From Skermanella stibiiresistens SB22 (GTDB taxonomy: Bacteria > Pseudomonadota > Alphaproteobacteria > Azospirillales > Azospirillaceae): a stretch of 64,000 bases of DNA. Positions 52,674-61,218 of the stretch are shown piece after piece (within the stretch, counting starts at the first letter, position 1; the number at the start of each line of letters is the position of its first letter). The translations under genes were made by a program, and so were the position numbers. The notes under the pieces are model-generated. The model was not told where the DNA came from. It saw only the letters and a program-made list of their open reading frames with translations, and searched no databases. The stretch covers positions 124,001 to 188,000 of the forward strand of contig NZ_AVFL01000002.1 in assembly GCF_000576635.1 (NCBI RefSeq). Reading direction: 5' to 3'.

Positions 52674-53864
52674 TCATTCCGTTCCCAACCGAATGCGGTA
52701 CGCCGCCCCCTCGTCGGTCCCGGTGATCTCCAGTTCGGATCCCATCATCCGCGTCAGGGCGTTGGCGATGGCGAGCCCAAGTCCCGTCCGGGCATCGCGC
52801 GCCGAAGGCTGGACCCGCCGGACGTCGAACGGCATGGCGAGTTCGCGCGGCTGAGCCAGCGTCACCGGCGGCCCGCCGTCGGTCACCGACAGCCATCCCG
52901 GTCCATCGGCGCCGTCCCACGCGACCTTGACCTCTCCCGGTGACGGCGTGCAGTCGATCGCCTCGGTCAGCACCCGCTGGAGCGCCACGCCGAACCAGCT
53001 CCTGTCGATCATGACGTACTCCGGCGCCGCGTCGAGGGCGACGGTCAGCGTCACGCTCCGCGCCTGCGCGGTGCCGGCCACAGCCGTCACGGCGGTGGCG
53101 ACGGCGGGTCTCAACTCCACGCGCTGGCGTGAGACGGTCAGGTCGCGCCGCTCGGCGTCGGCGATCAGTTCGATCTCCTCGGCGGTCAGCTTGATCCGCT
53201 CCGCCACACCGCTGATCGCCAGCCATTCCGGCGTCTCGACAGCGTTCGCCAGACTGGTCTCCAAAATGGAATCGGCCATGGACGCGAAGCCTCGGGCGCC
53301 GCGCGCCGCCAGATCGCGCATCAGATTCGTCGTTTCGGCGGCGGCATTGGCCTTCGCCGACAAGGCGGACTCGGCGTTCCGCAGGATGTCGATCATCTGC
53401 TCCAGCTTGACCGTGCGCGAGCGGACAGCCTCGTCCAGCCGGCGATTCTCGTCGGCGATCCGCCGCGACATCATGCCCAGGATCGACATGTTGCGCGCGC
53501 GCCCGATCACCTCCATCCCGTCGAACGGTTTTGTCAGGAAATCGCTGGCCCCCGCGTCTATCGCCTTCAGGCGGACCGCCTGCTCGGTGTGGGCGGTCAG
53601 CACGATCACCGGGATCATCACGTCCGGACTGATCGCGCGGATGCGCGCCAGCACGCCATAGCCATCCAAACCCGGCATCTCGATATCGAGCAGGACCAGA
53701 TGGGGCGCTATTCGCTGGAACATCTCGATCCCGACGAACGGGTCGTTCGCCGAAAATCGTTGGCGGAACCCATGTTTCTTCAGCATGCCGGAGAGCATCG
53801 CGATATTCATTTCCTGATCGTCGATGATCAGGACGCGCGCGTCCCGGAAATCCAATTCGCTCAT
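52674..53864 (-). CDS. response regulator fused to a degenerate histidine-kinase-like module
   Basis: A 396-aa cytoplasmic protein. The receiver (residues ~9-125) is intact: Asp15/Asp16, phospho-acceptor Asp60 in LLDIEMPG, Thr90 and Lys112. A coiled coil follows at ~133-180. The next part resembles the dimerisation and ATPase domains of a kinase. However, the HELRTPLN-type motif is replaced by RDLAARGAR (no His), the N-box Asn is Glu (VLTEAIDCTP), and the G1 loop is DGGPPVT; only GLGLAIANALTRM keeps the G2 form. It is therefore probably not a kinase but an output module controlled by phosphorylation of Asp60. No kinase partner nearby. Confidence 0.82.
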   Translation of the reverse strand: MSELDFRDARVLIIDDQEMNIAMLSGMLKKHGFRQRFSANDPFVGIEMFQRIAPHLVLLDIEMPGLDGYGVLARIRAISPDVMIPVIVLTAHTEQAVRLKAIDAGASDFLTKPFDGMEVIGRARNMSILGMMSRRIADENRRLDEAVRSRTVKLEQMIDILRNAESALSAKANAAAETTNLMRDLAARGARGFASMADSILETSLANAVETPEWLAISGVAERIKLTAEEIELIADAERRDLTVSRQRVELRPAVATAVTAVAGTAQARSVTLTVALDAAPEYVMIDRSWFGVALQRVLTEAIDCTPSPGEVKVAWDGADGPGWLSVTDGGPPVTLAQPRELAMPFDVRRVQPSARDARTGLGLAIANALTRMMGSELEITGTDEGAAYRIRLGTE

Positions 53865-54045
53865 GCTTGACGCCTTATGGGTAACCCAATCGAAAAATCC
53901 CCTGGCCTTATAGCAGAGAAGGGCGGGGCACGGTTTCTATTTACCGCCGTCCATGTGAATAGATCGTCACGGTGACGCGCGAAGGCGAGGCGAATGGACG
54001 CGCCCCCGGCGGGCGTCCAACAATCATGAGGGAGGAAGACGGAAG

Positions 54046-54774
54046 ATGGAGACCGATGACATCCAGCGCCAGCGGGTCGAACTTGCGGCGGCTTTCCGCT
54101 GGGCGGCGCGGCTGGGCTTTCACGAAGGCGTCTGCAACCACTTCAGCGTGGCGGTCAGCGACAGCGGCGACCGTTTCCTGGTCAATCCCCACGGCATGCA
54201 TTTCTCCCGGATCCGCGCCTCCGACCTGTTGTTGGTCGAGCCGGACGGCACGGTCACCGGCGGCGGCGAGGCGCCCGAGCCGACCGCCTTCTTCATCCAT
54301 TCGCGGCTGCATCGCGGCGTTCCCCAGGCCCGCTGCATCCTGCATTGCCACATGCCTTACGCGACCGCTCTGACGACTCTGGAGGGCGGAAGGCTGGAGC
54401 CCGTCAACCAGAACGGCCTGCGCTTCTTCGAGCGCATCGCCTATGACGACGATTACAACGGCTTGGCGCTGGACGACGGCGAGGGCGACCGGATCTGCGC
54501 CGCCCTGGGCAACCACCAAGTCATGTTCATGGCGAACCACGGCGTCACGGTGACCGGCCACAGCGTCGCCTTCGCCTTCGACACGATGTACTACCTGGAA
54601 CGGGCTTGCCAGAATCAGGTGCTCGCCATGTCGACCGGACGTCCGCTCAAGCGCGTGCCCGACGACATGGCGCGCAAGGTCGCCCAGCAGATCGCCCAGG
54701 AGGACAATTCCGGCCGCCACTTCGCCGAGCTGATGCGGATCCTCGACCGGGAGGAACCCGACTACGCGTCCTGA
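54046..54774 (+). CDS. class II aldolase/adducin-family protein
   Basis: A 242-aa protein. Zinc-binding His residues of the fold are seen at CILHCHMPY and in the C-terminal ANHGVTVTGHSV; the phosphate-binding region starts GFHEGVCNHFSVAVSD. Family members cleave sugar phosphates (fuculose or rhamnulose aldolase) or act as decarboxylases. Without sugar genes nearby the substrate is open. It starts behind GGAGGAA at ATG 54046. Confidence 0.9.
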   Translation: METDDIQRQRVELAAAFRWAARLGFHEGVCNHFSVAVSDSGDRFLVNPHGMHFSRIRASDLLLVEPDGTVTGGGEAPEPTAFFIHSRLHRGVPQARCILHCHMPYATALTTLEGGRLEPVNQNGLRFFERIAYDDDYNGLALDDGEGDRICAALGNHQVMFMANHGVTVTGHSVAFAFDTMYYLERACQNQVLAMSTGRPLKRVPDDMARKVAQQIAQEDNSGRHFAELMRILDREEPDYAS

Positions 54775-54796
54775 CGCCTTGCCCCTCGGGAATGGC

Positions 54797-55492
54797 TCAG
54801 AGGATGCCCATCGCCTTGAAGCTGGCGTGCTTGCCCTTGCCGATCACGAGATGATCATGGAGCGTGATGCCCATCGCGGCGGCGGCCTTGCCGATCTCCT
54901 TGGTCATCTCGATGTCGGCCCGGCTGGGCGTCGGGTCGCCGCTCGGGTGGTTGTGGACCAGGATGATCGACGAGGCGCCCACTTCCAGCGCCCGCTTGAT
55001 CACCTCTCTGGGATAGACTGGCGTATGGTCGACCGTGCCGCGCTGCTGCACCTCGTCGGCGATCAGCGCGTTCTTGCGATCCAGGAACAGCAGGCGGAAT
55101 TGCTCGGTCGGCAGGTTCGACATGGCGCCGTGGCAATAGTCCAGCAGCCGCTGCCACGTGCTCAGCACCGGCTTGTCGATGATCTCCTGCCGCGTCATGC
55201 GCAGGGCGGCGGCGCCGACGATGGTCAGGGCGACCACGGTCCCGTCGGATAGCTTGGGCTCCTTCTGGCGCAGCGCGTCAGGGGTCGCGGTCAAGACACC
55301 CCACAAACCGCCAAAGGCGCGCAACAGCCTCTTGGCGAGCGGCTTGACGTCGCGGCGGGGGATCGCCGCGAACAGCAGCAGCTCCAGCAGTTCATAGTCG
55401 TGCATCGCCTCCGCGCCGGCCGTGAGAAAGCGGGCGCGGACGCGGTCGCGGTGGCCGAGATGATCCGCCTCGTCCTGATCCAGTTCAGTCAC
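54797..55492 (-). CDS. radC: RadC-family protein (JAMM/MPN domain)
   Basis: A 231-aa protein. The N-terminal helix-hairpin-helix region (DYELLELLLFAAIPRRDVKPLAKRL) is followed by the RadC core. That core ends in the JAMM metal site VHNHPSGDPTPSRADIEMT. A DNA repair role was once proposed for RadC, but evidence is weak and the biochemical activity of the JAMM site is unknown. It lies downstream of map, with an inverted repeat in between. Confidence 0.93.
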   Translation of the reverse strand: MTELDQDEADHLGHRDRVRARFLTAGAEAMHDYELLELLLFAAIPRRDVKPLAKRLLRAFGGLWGVLTATPDALRQKEPKLSDGTVVALTIVGAAALRMTRQEIIDKPVLSTWQRLLDYCHGAMSNLPTEQFRLLFLDRKNALIADEVQQRGTVDHTPVYPREVIKRALEVGASSIILVHNHPSGDPTPSRADIEMTKEIGKAAAAMGITLHDHLVIGKGKHASFKAMGIL

Positions 55493-55504
55493 GCGATCCT
55501 CGCG

Positions 55505-55532
55505 TCAGTTCCACATGCGTGGGCATGTGGAA
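55505..55532. promoter_or_regulatory. 12-bp perfect inverted repeat upstream of radC
   Basis: AGTTCCACATGC and GCATGTGGAACT, separated by GTGG, lie 12 bases before the radC start codon, between map and radC. The lack of a T run argues against a simple terminator. It is placed where an operator or a translation-controlling hairpin would act. Confidence 0.6.
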
Positions 55533-55601
55533 CTATAGCCGTGTCGCGTGACGGTTGTCAGCCGATGATTTTCAACACGCGCGGTTCCGACGGCGGCGCG
55601 G

Positions 55602-56432
55602 TCAGGTGGTGGCGTAGGGCGGCTTGGTGTGGCCGGCCGGGGACAGCGTGAAGATCTCGCAGCCGTCCTTGGTGACGCCGATCGAATGCTCGAACTGCGC
55701 CGACAGGCTCTTGTCCTTGGTCACCGCCGTCCAGCCATCGGACAGGATCTTCACGTCGTGGCGGCCGGCGTTGATCATCGGTTCGATCGTGAAGAACATG
55801 CCCTCGCGCAGCACGACACCCTGGCCGGGCCTGCCGAAATGCAGCACCGACGGCGCGTCGTGGAAGACGCGGCCCAGGCCGTGGCCGCAGAAGTCGCGGA
55901 CAACGGAGAAGCGGTGCGATTCGGCGAACTTCTGGATGGCGAACCCGACATCGCCCAGCGTGGCGCCTGGCTTGACCGCCGCGATCCCCAGCATCAGGCT
56001 GTCATAGGTCACGTCGATCAGTTTCCGAGCCTTGACGCTGACGGCGTCGCCGGCGATGTACATCCGGCTGGTGTCGCCGAACCAGCCATCCAGGATGACG
56101 GTGATATCGATGTTCAGGACATCGCCGTCACGCAGGCGCTTGTCACTGGGTATGCCGTGGCAGACGACGTGATTGATCGATATGCAGGTCGCCTTGGGAT
56201 ATCCCCGATAGCCCAGCGGCGCCGGCACCGCGCCGTGGTCGCGGATGAACTGTTCGCACAGGACGTCGAGCTCCCCGGTGGTCACTCCCGGGACGACATG
56301 GGGCGTGATGAAGTCGAGCGTCGCCGCGGCCAGATGCCCCGCCTTGCGCATGCCCGCGAAATCCTCGGGTCCATGCAGGCGGATGCGGTTGCTGTCGAGA
56401 TCGTCGGTCTGGTCCGCTTCGGCTCTAGTCAT
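55602..56432 (-). CDS. map: methionine aminopeptidase, type I
   Basis: A 276-aa enzyme removing the N-terminal Met from nascent proteins. Metal ligands are in NIDITVILDGWFGDTSR (two Asp), GHGLGRVFH (His) and MFFTIEPMIN (Glu) plus a final Glu. It has a ~25-residue charged N-terminal extension before the folded core at RKAGHLAAATLDF. ATG 56432 is preferred to TTG 56453. It lies next to sfsA on the same strand, with only 17 bases between. Confidence 0.95.
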   Translation of the reverse strand: MTRAEADQTDDLDSNRIRLHGPEDFAGMRKAGHLAAATLDFITPHVVPGVTTGELDVLCEQFIRDHGAVPAPLGYRGYPKATCISINHVVCHGIPSDKRLRDGDVLNIDITVILDGWFGDTSRMYIAGDAVSVKARKLIDVTYDSLMLGIAAVKPGATLGDVGFAIQKFAESHRFSVVRDFCGHGLGRVFHDAPSVLHFGRPGQGVVLREGMFFTIEPMINAGRHDVKILSDGWTAVTKDKSLSAQFEHSIGVTKDGCEIFTLSPAGHTKPPYATT

Positions 56433-56449
56433 TCTGGTTCCGTGATTCT

Positions 56450-57223
56450 TCAAGCGATTTCAAGATGCACTGGCAGGGACCGATCGAGCAGGATCGCCTC
56501 TGGAGTGATGGCACAGGAGTAGCACAAGGTCTCGACCCCGGCCGCCGCGGCAGTCACCAAGCCCCGATGGTAGGACAGGTCGATATCATGCGCGACTCGG
56601 AAGTGGTCGCAATCCGTGCGTTGCACAAGATACAGCATGACCGCCCTGCAGCCCAAGGCGACCATGTCGGCCAGTTCGACCAAGTGCTTGGCGCCCCTGG
56701 TCGTGACGCAGTCGGGGAACTCGGCCGCCATCCCGCCATGGCGATCTGGCCGGCGCAGGTGGACGTTCTTGACCTCGACATAGGCGGGCGCCCGGCCAGA
56801 GTCCTCCAGCAGCAGGTCGATCCGGGAATTGCGGCCGTACTTGACCTCCCGCCGGATCGAGGAATAGCCCACCAGCTCCGGGATCGCTCCGGCGGCGATG
56901 GCGGCCGCCGCGATGGCGTTGGGGTGGCTGGTGTTGACGCCGATCGGTTGGCCGTCGGCCTCCACCATCTCCAGCGTGTGGGCGTATTTGCGGGTCGGGC
57001 TGCCTGAGTGCGATAGCCAGACGCGGGAACCCGGCGCGTTCAGCCCGAGCATCGCCCCGGAATTCGGCACATGGGCCGTCACCACCGTGCCGTCCGCCAG
57101 CGTCACGTCGGCCAGGAACCGCTTGTAACGCAGGATCAGGCGGCCCTCGATCAGCGGCGACGCGAAGCGGATGCCAGGGAGCGTGGCGGCGAGCGCCGGA
57201 GCGAGGGCGGGGGCGTGGATCAT
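56450..57223 (-). CDS. sfsA: SfsA-family sugar-fermentation stimulation protein
   Basis: A 257-aa protein. SfsA features are EGRLILRYKRFLADVTLADG, VTAHVPNSGAMLGL, VKYGRNSRIDLLLED and VEVKNVHLRRPDRHG with nuclease-like acidic residues; the end has YSCAITPEAILLDRSLPV. The E. coli protein affects maltose genes; the fold suggests a nuclease. ATG 57223 (MIHAPALA) is preferred to the 57292 frame. It is followed by map. Confidence 0.93.
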   Translation of the reverse strand: MIHAPALAPALAATLPGIRFASPLIEGRLILRYKRFLADVTLADGTVVTAHVPNSGAMLGLNAPGSRVWLSHSGSPTRKYAHTLEMVEADGQPIGVNTSHPNAIAAAAIAAGAIPELVGYSSIRREVKYGRNSRIDLLLEDSGRAPAYVEVKNVHLRRPDRHGGMAAEFPDCVTTRGAKHLVELADMVALGCRAVMLYLVQRTDCDHFRVAHDIDLSYHRGLVTAAAAGVETLCYSCAITPEAILLDRSLPVHLEIA

Positions 57224-57394
57224 GGCGTCCGTTGTAGCCGCGCGCGAGGCGGCGCGGCAAGGCTTGGCCGGAACCGGCCAAAATGATTTCAAGGGAGATC
57301 ATTATCGAAAGAGTCGGAACGGAACGGAAACCTGGGTTCGTTGTTGGAACCTCGCCGCGCGGGTTGGTAGAGGCGCGGGTTCTTGGAGTAGAGC

Positions 57395-57604
57395 ATGTCC
57401 GCAGCACCAGCCTTCATCATCGAAACCGCCGACGCGGCGGTCGGAGTCGTTGTTCTTCAGGATGATGGGTACCGTTTCTTCGCCTCCACTGCCTCGGCGC
57501 GGTCGCTCGATGGCCGCGTTTTCAAAAGCCCGGCCCAAGCCGAACGCGAGGTTCGCCGCCTCGAATCGGTCCTCCGGTCCCGCATCGGCGCCCCGCGCCC
57601 TTGA
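57395..57604 (+). CDS. small protein of unknown function, 69 aa
   Basis: Begins MSAAPAFIIETADAAVGVVV and contains GYRFFASTASARSLDGRVF, then an Arg-rich helix (AEREVRRLESVLRSRIG). GGAG lies six bases before the ATG, which supports it. It is a compact beta-beta-helix type protein upstream of the rhodanese gene on the same strand. I do not recognise a named family. Confidence 0.6.
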   Translation: MSAAPAFIIETADAAVGVVVLQDDGYRFFASTASARSLDGRVFKSPAQAEREVRRLESVLRSRIGAPRP

Positions 57605-57667
57605 CCCGGCTCCCGATGATGCCGAGAGTGCCGGCATCATCGGGCGACAAGCAGGGGAGACCTTACA

Positions 57668-58087
57668 ATGAGCGCTGAAATTCCAAACGTGATGCCGGAG
57701 GATGTCTGGGAGGCGTTGAGGAATGACCCATCCGCCAAGCTCGTGGATGTCCGCACGGCTCCGGAATGGTCCTATGTCGGACAGCCCGATCTGTCGTCGA
57801 TCGGCAAGACGGCGGTCAGGCTGCAATGGCAGGTCTATCCCGGCATGGAGATCGATCGGGACTTCCTGCACAAGATGCGGGTCGAAGGGGTCGAGCCGGA
57901 GGACAAGGTCTATTTCCTCTGCCGCTCCGGCGTCCGCAGCACAGCCGCCGCCAAGCTGGCGGCCGAGAATGGGTTCACCCAGGTCTTCAACATCGCCGAT
58001 GGCTTCGAGGGACCCAAGGATGCCCAGGGGCACCGTGGCACCGTCGCCGGCTGGAAGCGCGCCGGCCTGCCCTGGGGCCAGGGCTGA
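57668..58087 (+). CDS. rhodanese-like sulfurtransferase
   Basis: A 139-aa single-domain rhodanese. The fold is indicated by VWEALRNDPSAKLVDVRTAPEW, and the active-site loop is YFLCRSGVRST with the persulfide-forming Cys in the third position. It lacks a signal peptide, so it is cytoplasmic. Sulfur-transfer partner unknown. Confidence 0.9.
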   Translation: MSAEIPNVMPEDVWEALRNDPSAKLVDVRTAPEWSYVGQPDLSSIGKTAVRLQWQVYPGMEIDRDFLHKMRVEGVEPEDKVYFLCRSGVRSTAAAKLAAENGFTQVFNIADGFEGPKDAQGHRGTVAGWKRAGLPWGQG

Positions 58088-58111
58088 GGCCGGCGCGCCT
58101 TTGCCCCGGGT

Positions 58112-58606
58112 TCACTCGTCCAGGAGGCCGTGACGACGATGCCAGTCCTCCAGGGACTCGTCGGGATAGCGGGCGAAGTGGACCTCGCCCGGTCCCGACG
58201 GTACCTTGACCCACGGCGCCTTGAAGTCGAGCATGATGTGGACACGCTCCGGCGGGGTGGGCAGTGGCGTGTCGATCGCCGACGCGAAGGGATGGACCAG
58301 CTCGGGCCAGTCCGGGTCCTCCGCCCACAGCGCCGTGCCGCAATGCTTGCAGAAATGCCGATGTGACGAACCCAGCCGCGGTTCACCGGACTCGTCCGGC
58401 TCCCCCAGCGGCGCCCGCCATGTCGCGACCGCCTCGCGACCCTCGACCGTCAGCGTATCGGCGTCGCCGCCGAGGTTGATGGCATAACCTCCGCCGCCAT
58501 CGCTCTTTCGGCAGATCGTGCAGTAGCACAGCATGAAGGGAACCGGCGTCGGCGAGTTCAGCGAAAACTTGACCGCGCCGCAGCGGCATGAGCCTTCCAG
58601 TTTCAT
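58112..58606 (-). CDS. GFA-family (glutathione-dependent formaldehyde-activating-like) zinc protein
   Basis: A 164-aa protein. Zinc ligands appear as CRCGAVKF near the start, CYCTICRKSDGGGG and HFCKHCGTALWAED, the standard Cys pattern of the GFA fold. Catalysis of the formaldehyde-glutathione reaction has been questioned for members such as Gfa, so the function is best left as CENP-V/GFA-like. It converges on the rhodanese gene and lies next to REP copy 2. Confidence 0.9.
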   Translation of the reverse strand: MKLEGSCRCGAVKFSLNSPTPVPFMLCYCTICRKSDGGGGYAINLGGDADTLTVEGREAVATWRAPLGEPDESGEPRLGSSHRHFCKHCGTALWAEDPDWPELVHPFASAIDTPLPTPPERVHIMLDFKAPWVKVPSGPGEVHFARYPDESLEDWHRRHGLLDE

Positions 58607-58645
58607 GACGTCACCCTGTTTCCTTGATCCGGCATTGCGGGGACT

Positions 58646-58723
58646 GTAGGTCGGTTAGAGCGTACCGGCACCCGACACCAACTCGCCGGCTTGTCGGGTG
58701 CCGGTACGCTCTACCCGGCCTAC
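58646..58723. repeat. long REP-like palindrome, copy 2
   Basis: Arms of 32 bases (58646-58677 and 58692-58723) pair at 30 of 32 positions around an ACCAACTCGCCGGC-type core. The left arm starts GTAGGTCGG like copy 1. Inside the arms GTACC/GGTAC replaces the GAAGC/GCTTC of copy 1, so both sides changed together. The core is the reverse complement of the copy 1 core, so the copies lie in opposite orientation. Confidence 0.85.
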
Positions 58724-58793
58724 GGCCCTACAACGACCTGTTCAATTAAGACGCGTCAATAGGGGAGGGGGGCGAGCCTCGGCCCAATCGACC

Positions 58794-59792
58794 TCACAGC
58801 GTCTGGACATAGGCCAGCGGGGCGAAGGCGTAACCGTCGCCCTCGCGCCGAACATGGCCCGCGTTGGGCAGACCCCAGTGATAGCCGAACGCCAGGGCCC
58901 TATCGGTCGCCAAGCGGTCGAGCAGCTTGCGCCGCGTCGCCCGCGCCATGGCGGCGTCCATGTCGAACACGGCGGACCAGTCCGGGTTGCGCGCGAACAG
59001 GAATGGCACGTTGGTCGTGTCCGCCAGCGCCATCACGGTGTCCGATCCGGACGAGATCTGGAGCGCGGTGTGGCCGGGCGTGTGTCCATACGCCGCCACC
59101 GCCTGGAAGCCCGGCACCACCTCCTCGCCGTCCTTGTAGCGCCTGACCCTGTCGCCAAGATCGCCAAAGGTTGACCGAACCAGCGCGAAGGCCTGCTGCA
59201 TGCCGGCTGGCGCCCGGCTCATCTGGCCGTCGTCCATCCAGAACGCCCATTCGGCTTCCGGCACCAGGATCTCGGCGTTCGGAAAAGCCAGCTTGCCGTC
59301 GGTCGTCTTGATGCCCGAGATATGGTCGCCGTGGAAGTGGGAGATCACGATGACGGTGATCGACGCCGGATCGATCCCAGCCGCCGCGAGGTTGCGGCTC
59401 ATCATGCCGGTGGTCGGACCCAGCTTGCCGCCGCTGCCGGTATCGAGCAGCACCACTTGGCTGCCGGTGTGGACGACCGTCGGCGTGTAGGTGATCCGCA
59501 AGGCGTCGGTTGGGCGAAACGCGTCCCGCAAGGCCGCTTGGACCTGATCCACCGGGGCGTTGACGACGAATTTCTCGTCGATCGGCCGCGTGCCATAACC
59601 GTCGAACAGGGAGGTCAACTCGAACGATCCAACTTTATAGCGGAAGCTGCCGGGAAGTTGGGCGTTCGCTTGCGCCGGCACGGTCTGGGCGCGGGCGGCG
59701 CCGGACATCATCACGGGGGCGGCGGCTGTCGCGGCGGCGGCGACGGTCGCGGTGCCGAGCAAGGTGCGTCTGTTCATCCAATCGGGAGCCAT
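58794..59792 (-). CDS. Tat-exported metallo-beta-lactamase-fold hydrolase
   Basis: A 332-aa protein. The leader MAPDWMNRRTLLGTATVAAA has a twin-arginine motif, and the mature start lies after residue ~36. The metal site is VISHFHGDHISGI; further His and Asp ligands are seen at AYGHTPGHTALQI and in VMALADTTNVP. The architecture is that of lactonase-like hydrolases such as the AHL-lactonase group, which could degrade acyl-homoserine lactones or other esters in the periplasm. ATG 59792 follows GAGAGGA. Substrate not predictable. Confidence 0.9.
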   Translation of the reverse strand: MAPDWMNRRTLLGTATVAAAATAAAPVMMSGAARAQTVPAQANAQLPGSFRYKVGSFELTSLFDGYGTRPIDEKFVVNAPVDQVQAALRDAFRPTDALRITYTPTVVHTGSQVVLLDTGSGGKLGPTTGMMSRNLAAAGIDPASITVIVISHFHGDHISGIKTTDGKLAFPNAEILVPEAEWAFWMDDGQMSRAPAGMQQAFALVRSTFGDLGDRVRRYKDGEEVVPGFQAVAAYGHTPGHTALQISSGSDTVMALADTTNVPFLFARNPDWSAVFDMDAAMARATRRKLLDRLATDRALAFGYHWGLPNAGHVRREGDGYAFAPLAYVQTL

Positions 59793-59917
59793 GGCGTCGT
59801 TCCTCTCGTGGTTGGCCGGGTCTCTTGGCGAGGCGGCCACATTCCTCATGTAGGGCTCCATGTAGGGCGGCCGTGGCCGAAATCCCCCACCCAGGTCGTC
59901 AAACGACCGAAACGGCA

Positions 59918-61078
59918 TCAACCATAATCCGAACGGACACCGCCAACCCAGGTGGACAGCACGTGGTTCTCCCGGTCCAGCAGGACCAGATCCGCTTGGT
60001 GTCCCGCCGCCAGCCGGCCATATCGTCCGGCCATCCCCAGGAATGTGGCCGGATACAGCGATGCCATGCGCAGGGCTTCCTCCAGCGGCAGGCCCAGCAG
60101 CGATACACAGTTCCGCACGGACGACGCCATGTCGATGTCGGCGCCGCCCAAGGTGCCGCCGGCGGTCACCAGCCTGCCGCCGCGCCGAAAGATGGTCTGG
60201 CCGTAAAGCTGGAATTCGGTGATGTCGCTGCCGACCGGCGGCATCGCGTCGGTCACCAGGAACAGCCCACCGGGACCTCTGGCGGCCAGCGCCATCCTCA
60301 GGGTCGCCGGATCGACGTGTATATCGTCCACGATGATGCCAGCCCAGGTTCCATTGTCCCGCTCCAGGGCCGCCACCGCGACGCCCGGCTGCCGGCTCGA
60401 TATCGGCGGCATGGCGTTGAACAGGTGCGTGAAGCCGGTCAGCCCATGTGCGATGGCCGCCTTGGTCCGCAGGTAGCTGGCGACGGTATGCCCGGCGGAG
60501 ACCAGTACGCCCGCGTTGGCTAGCCGCGCGATTACGGCGTCCTCGACCTCCTCGGGCGCCAGGGTCACCAGCACGCGGCCCCGGGGCAGCCGGGCGGGCA
60601 GCCCGCACAGGAACTCCAGGTCCTCCTCATCGATCCGCCGGATATGGCGGGGGTCGTGGACACCGGGCTTCTCGGGGCTGATGAACGGACCTTCGAAGTG
60701 GATGCCAAGGATGCCGTTCTCCTGCCGCCCTGCGGCGCCGATCACGGCTTCCGCCGCTGGCCGCATCTTGGCGCGCTCGTCGGTGATCAGGGTAGGCAGC
60801 ACCCCCGTCCCGCCGAACCGGCGGAGCGCCGCCGCCAGGGTGACGACGGTCGCCTCCGTCGGATCGCCGTTGAGCAACACGCCGCCGGCCCCGTTCGCCT
60901 GGACATCGATGAAACCTGGAGCCAGCAGGGCGTCCGGCGGAAGCCGAACCACCTCGGCGCCTGTCGGCGATCGATCCAACGGCGTCACGCCTGTGATGAC
61001 GGAATCATCCAGTACCAGGGCATGCCCTTCGATGATGTCCTCGCCGGTGAACAACCGGCACCCAACCAGAAGCCGCTT
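59918..61078 (-). CDS. nagA: N-acetylglucosamine-6-phosphate deacetylase
   Basis: A 386-aa amidohydrolase that deacetylates GlcNAc-6-phosphate. Metal ligands and substrate residues are seen in LAPGFIDVQANGAGG, HFEGPFISPEKPGVHD, SAGHTVASYL, FTHLFNAM and VTDAMPPVGS, with the usual start LLVGCRLFTGED. The start is taken as TTG 61078, because AAGAAGG is seven bases upstream. A longer TTG start at 61099 has no site. No nagB or sugar transporter is near; the ROK kinase is 53 kb away. Confidence 0.93.
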   Translation of the reverse strand, partial: KRLLVGCRLFTGEDIIEGHALVLDDSVITGVTPLDRSPTGAEVVRLPPDALLAPGFIDVQANGAGGVLLNGDPTEATVVTLAAALRRFGGTGVLPTLITDERAKMRPAAEAVIGAAGRQENGILGIHFEGPFISPEKPGVHDPRHIRRIDEEDLEFLCGLPARLPRGRVLVTLAPEEVEDAVIARLANAGVLVSAGHTVASYLRTKAAIAHGLTGFTHLFNAMPPISSRQPGVAVAALERDNGTWAGIIVDDIHVDPATLRMALAARGPGGLFLVTDAMPPVGSDITEFQLYGQTIFRRGGRLVTAGGTLGGADIDMASSVRNCVSLLGLPLEEALRMASLYPATFLGMAGRYGRLAAGHQADLVLLDRENHVLSTWVGGVRSDYG

Positions 61079-61218
61079 CAAGGAACAGACCTTCTTCAAG
61101 GAAACCCGCGCGGCAGACTACATCACCGGCGGGCGCTTGGCATGCCCCGAGCGCTCCCCTCCGACGCCAACCCCAGCTATCTTCGGTCGTCGGAACGGCG
61201 CTCCCCGCGTCGTTCGCG

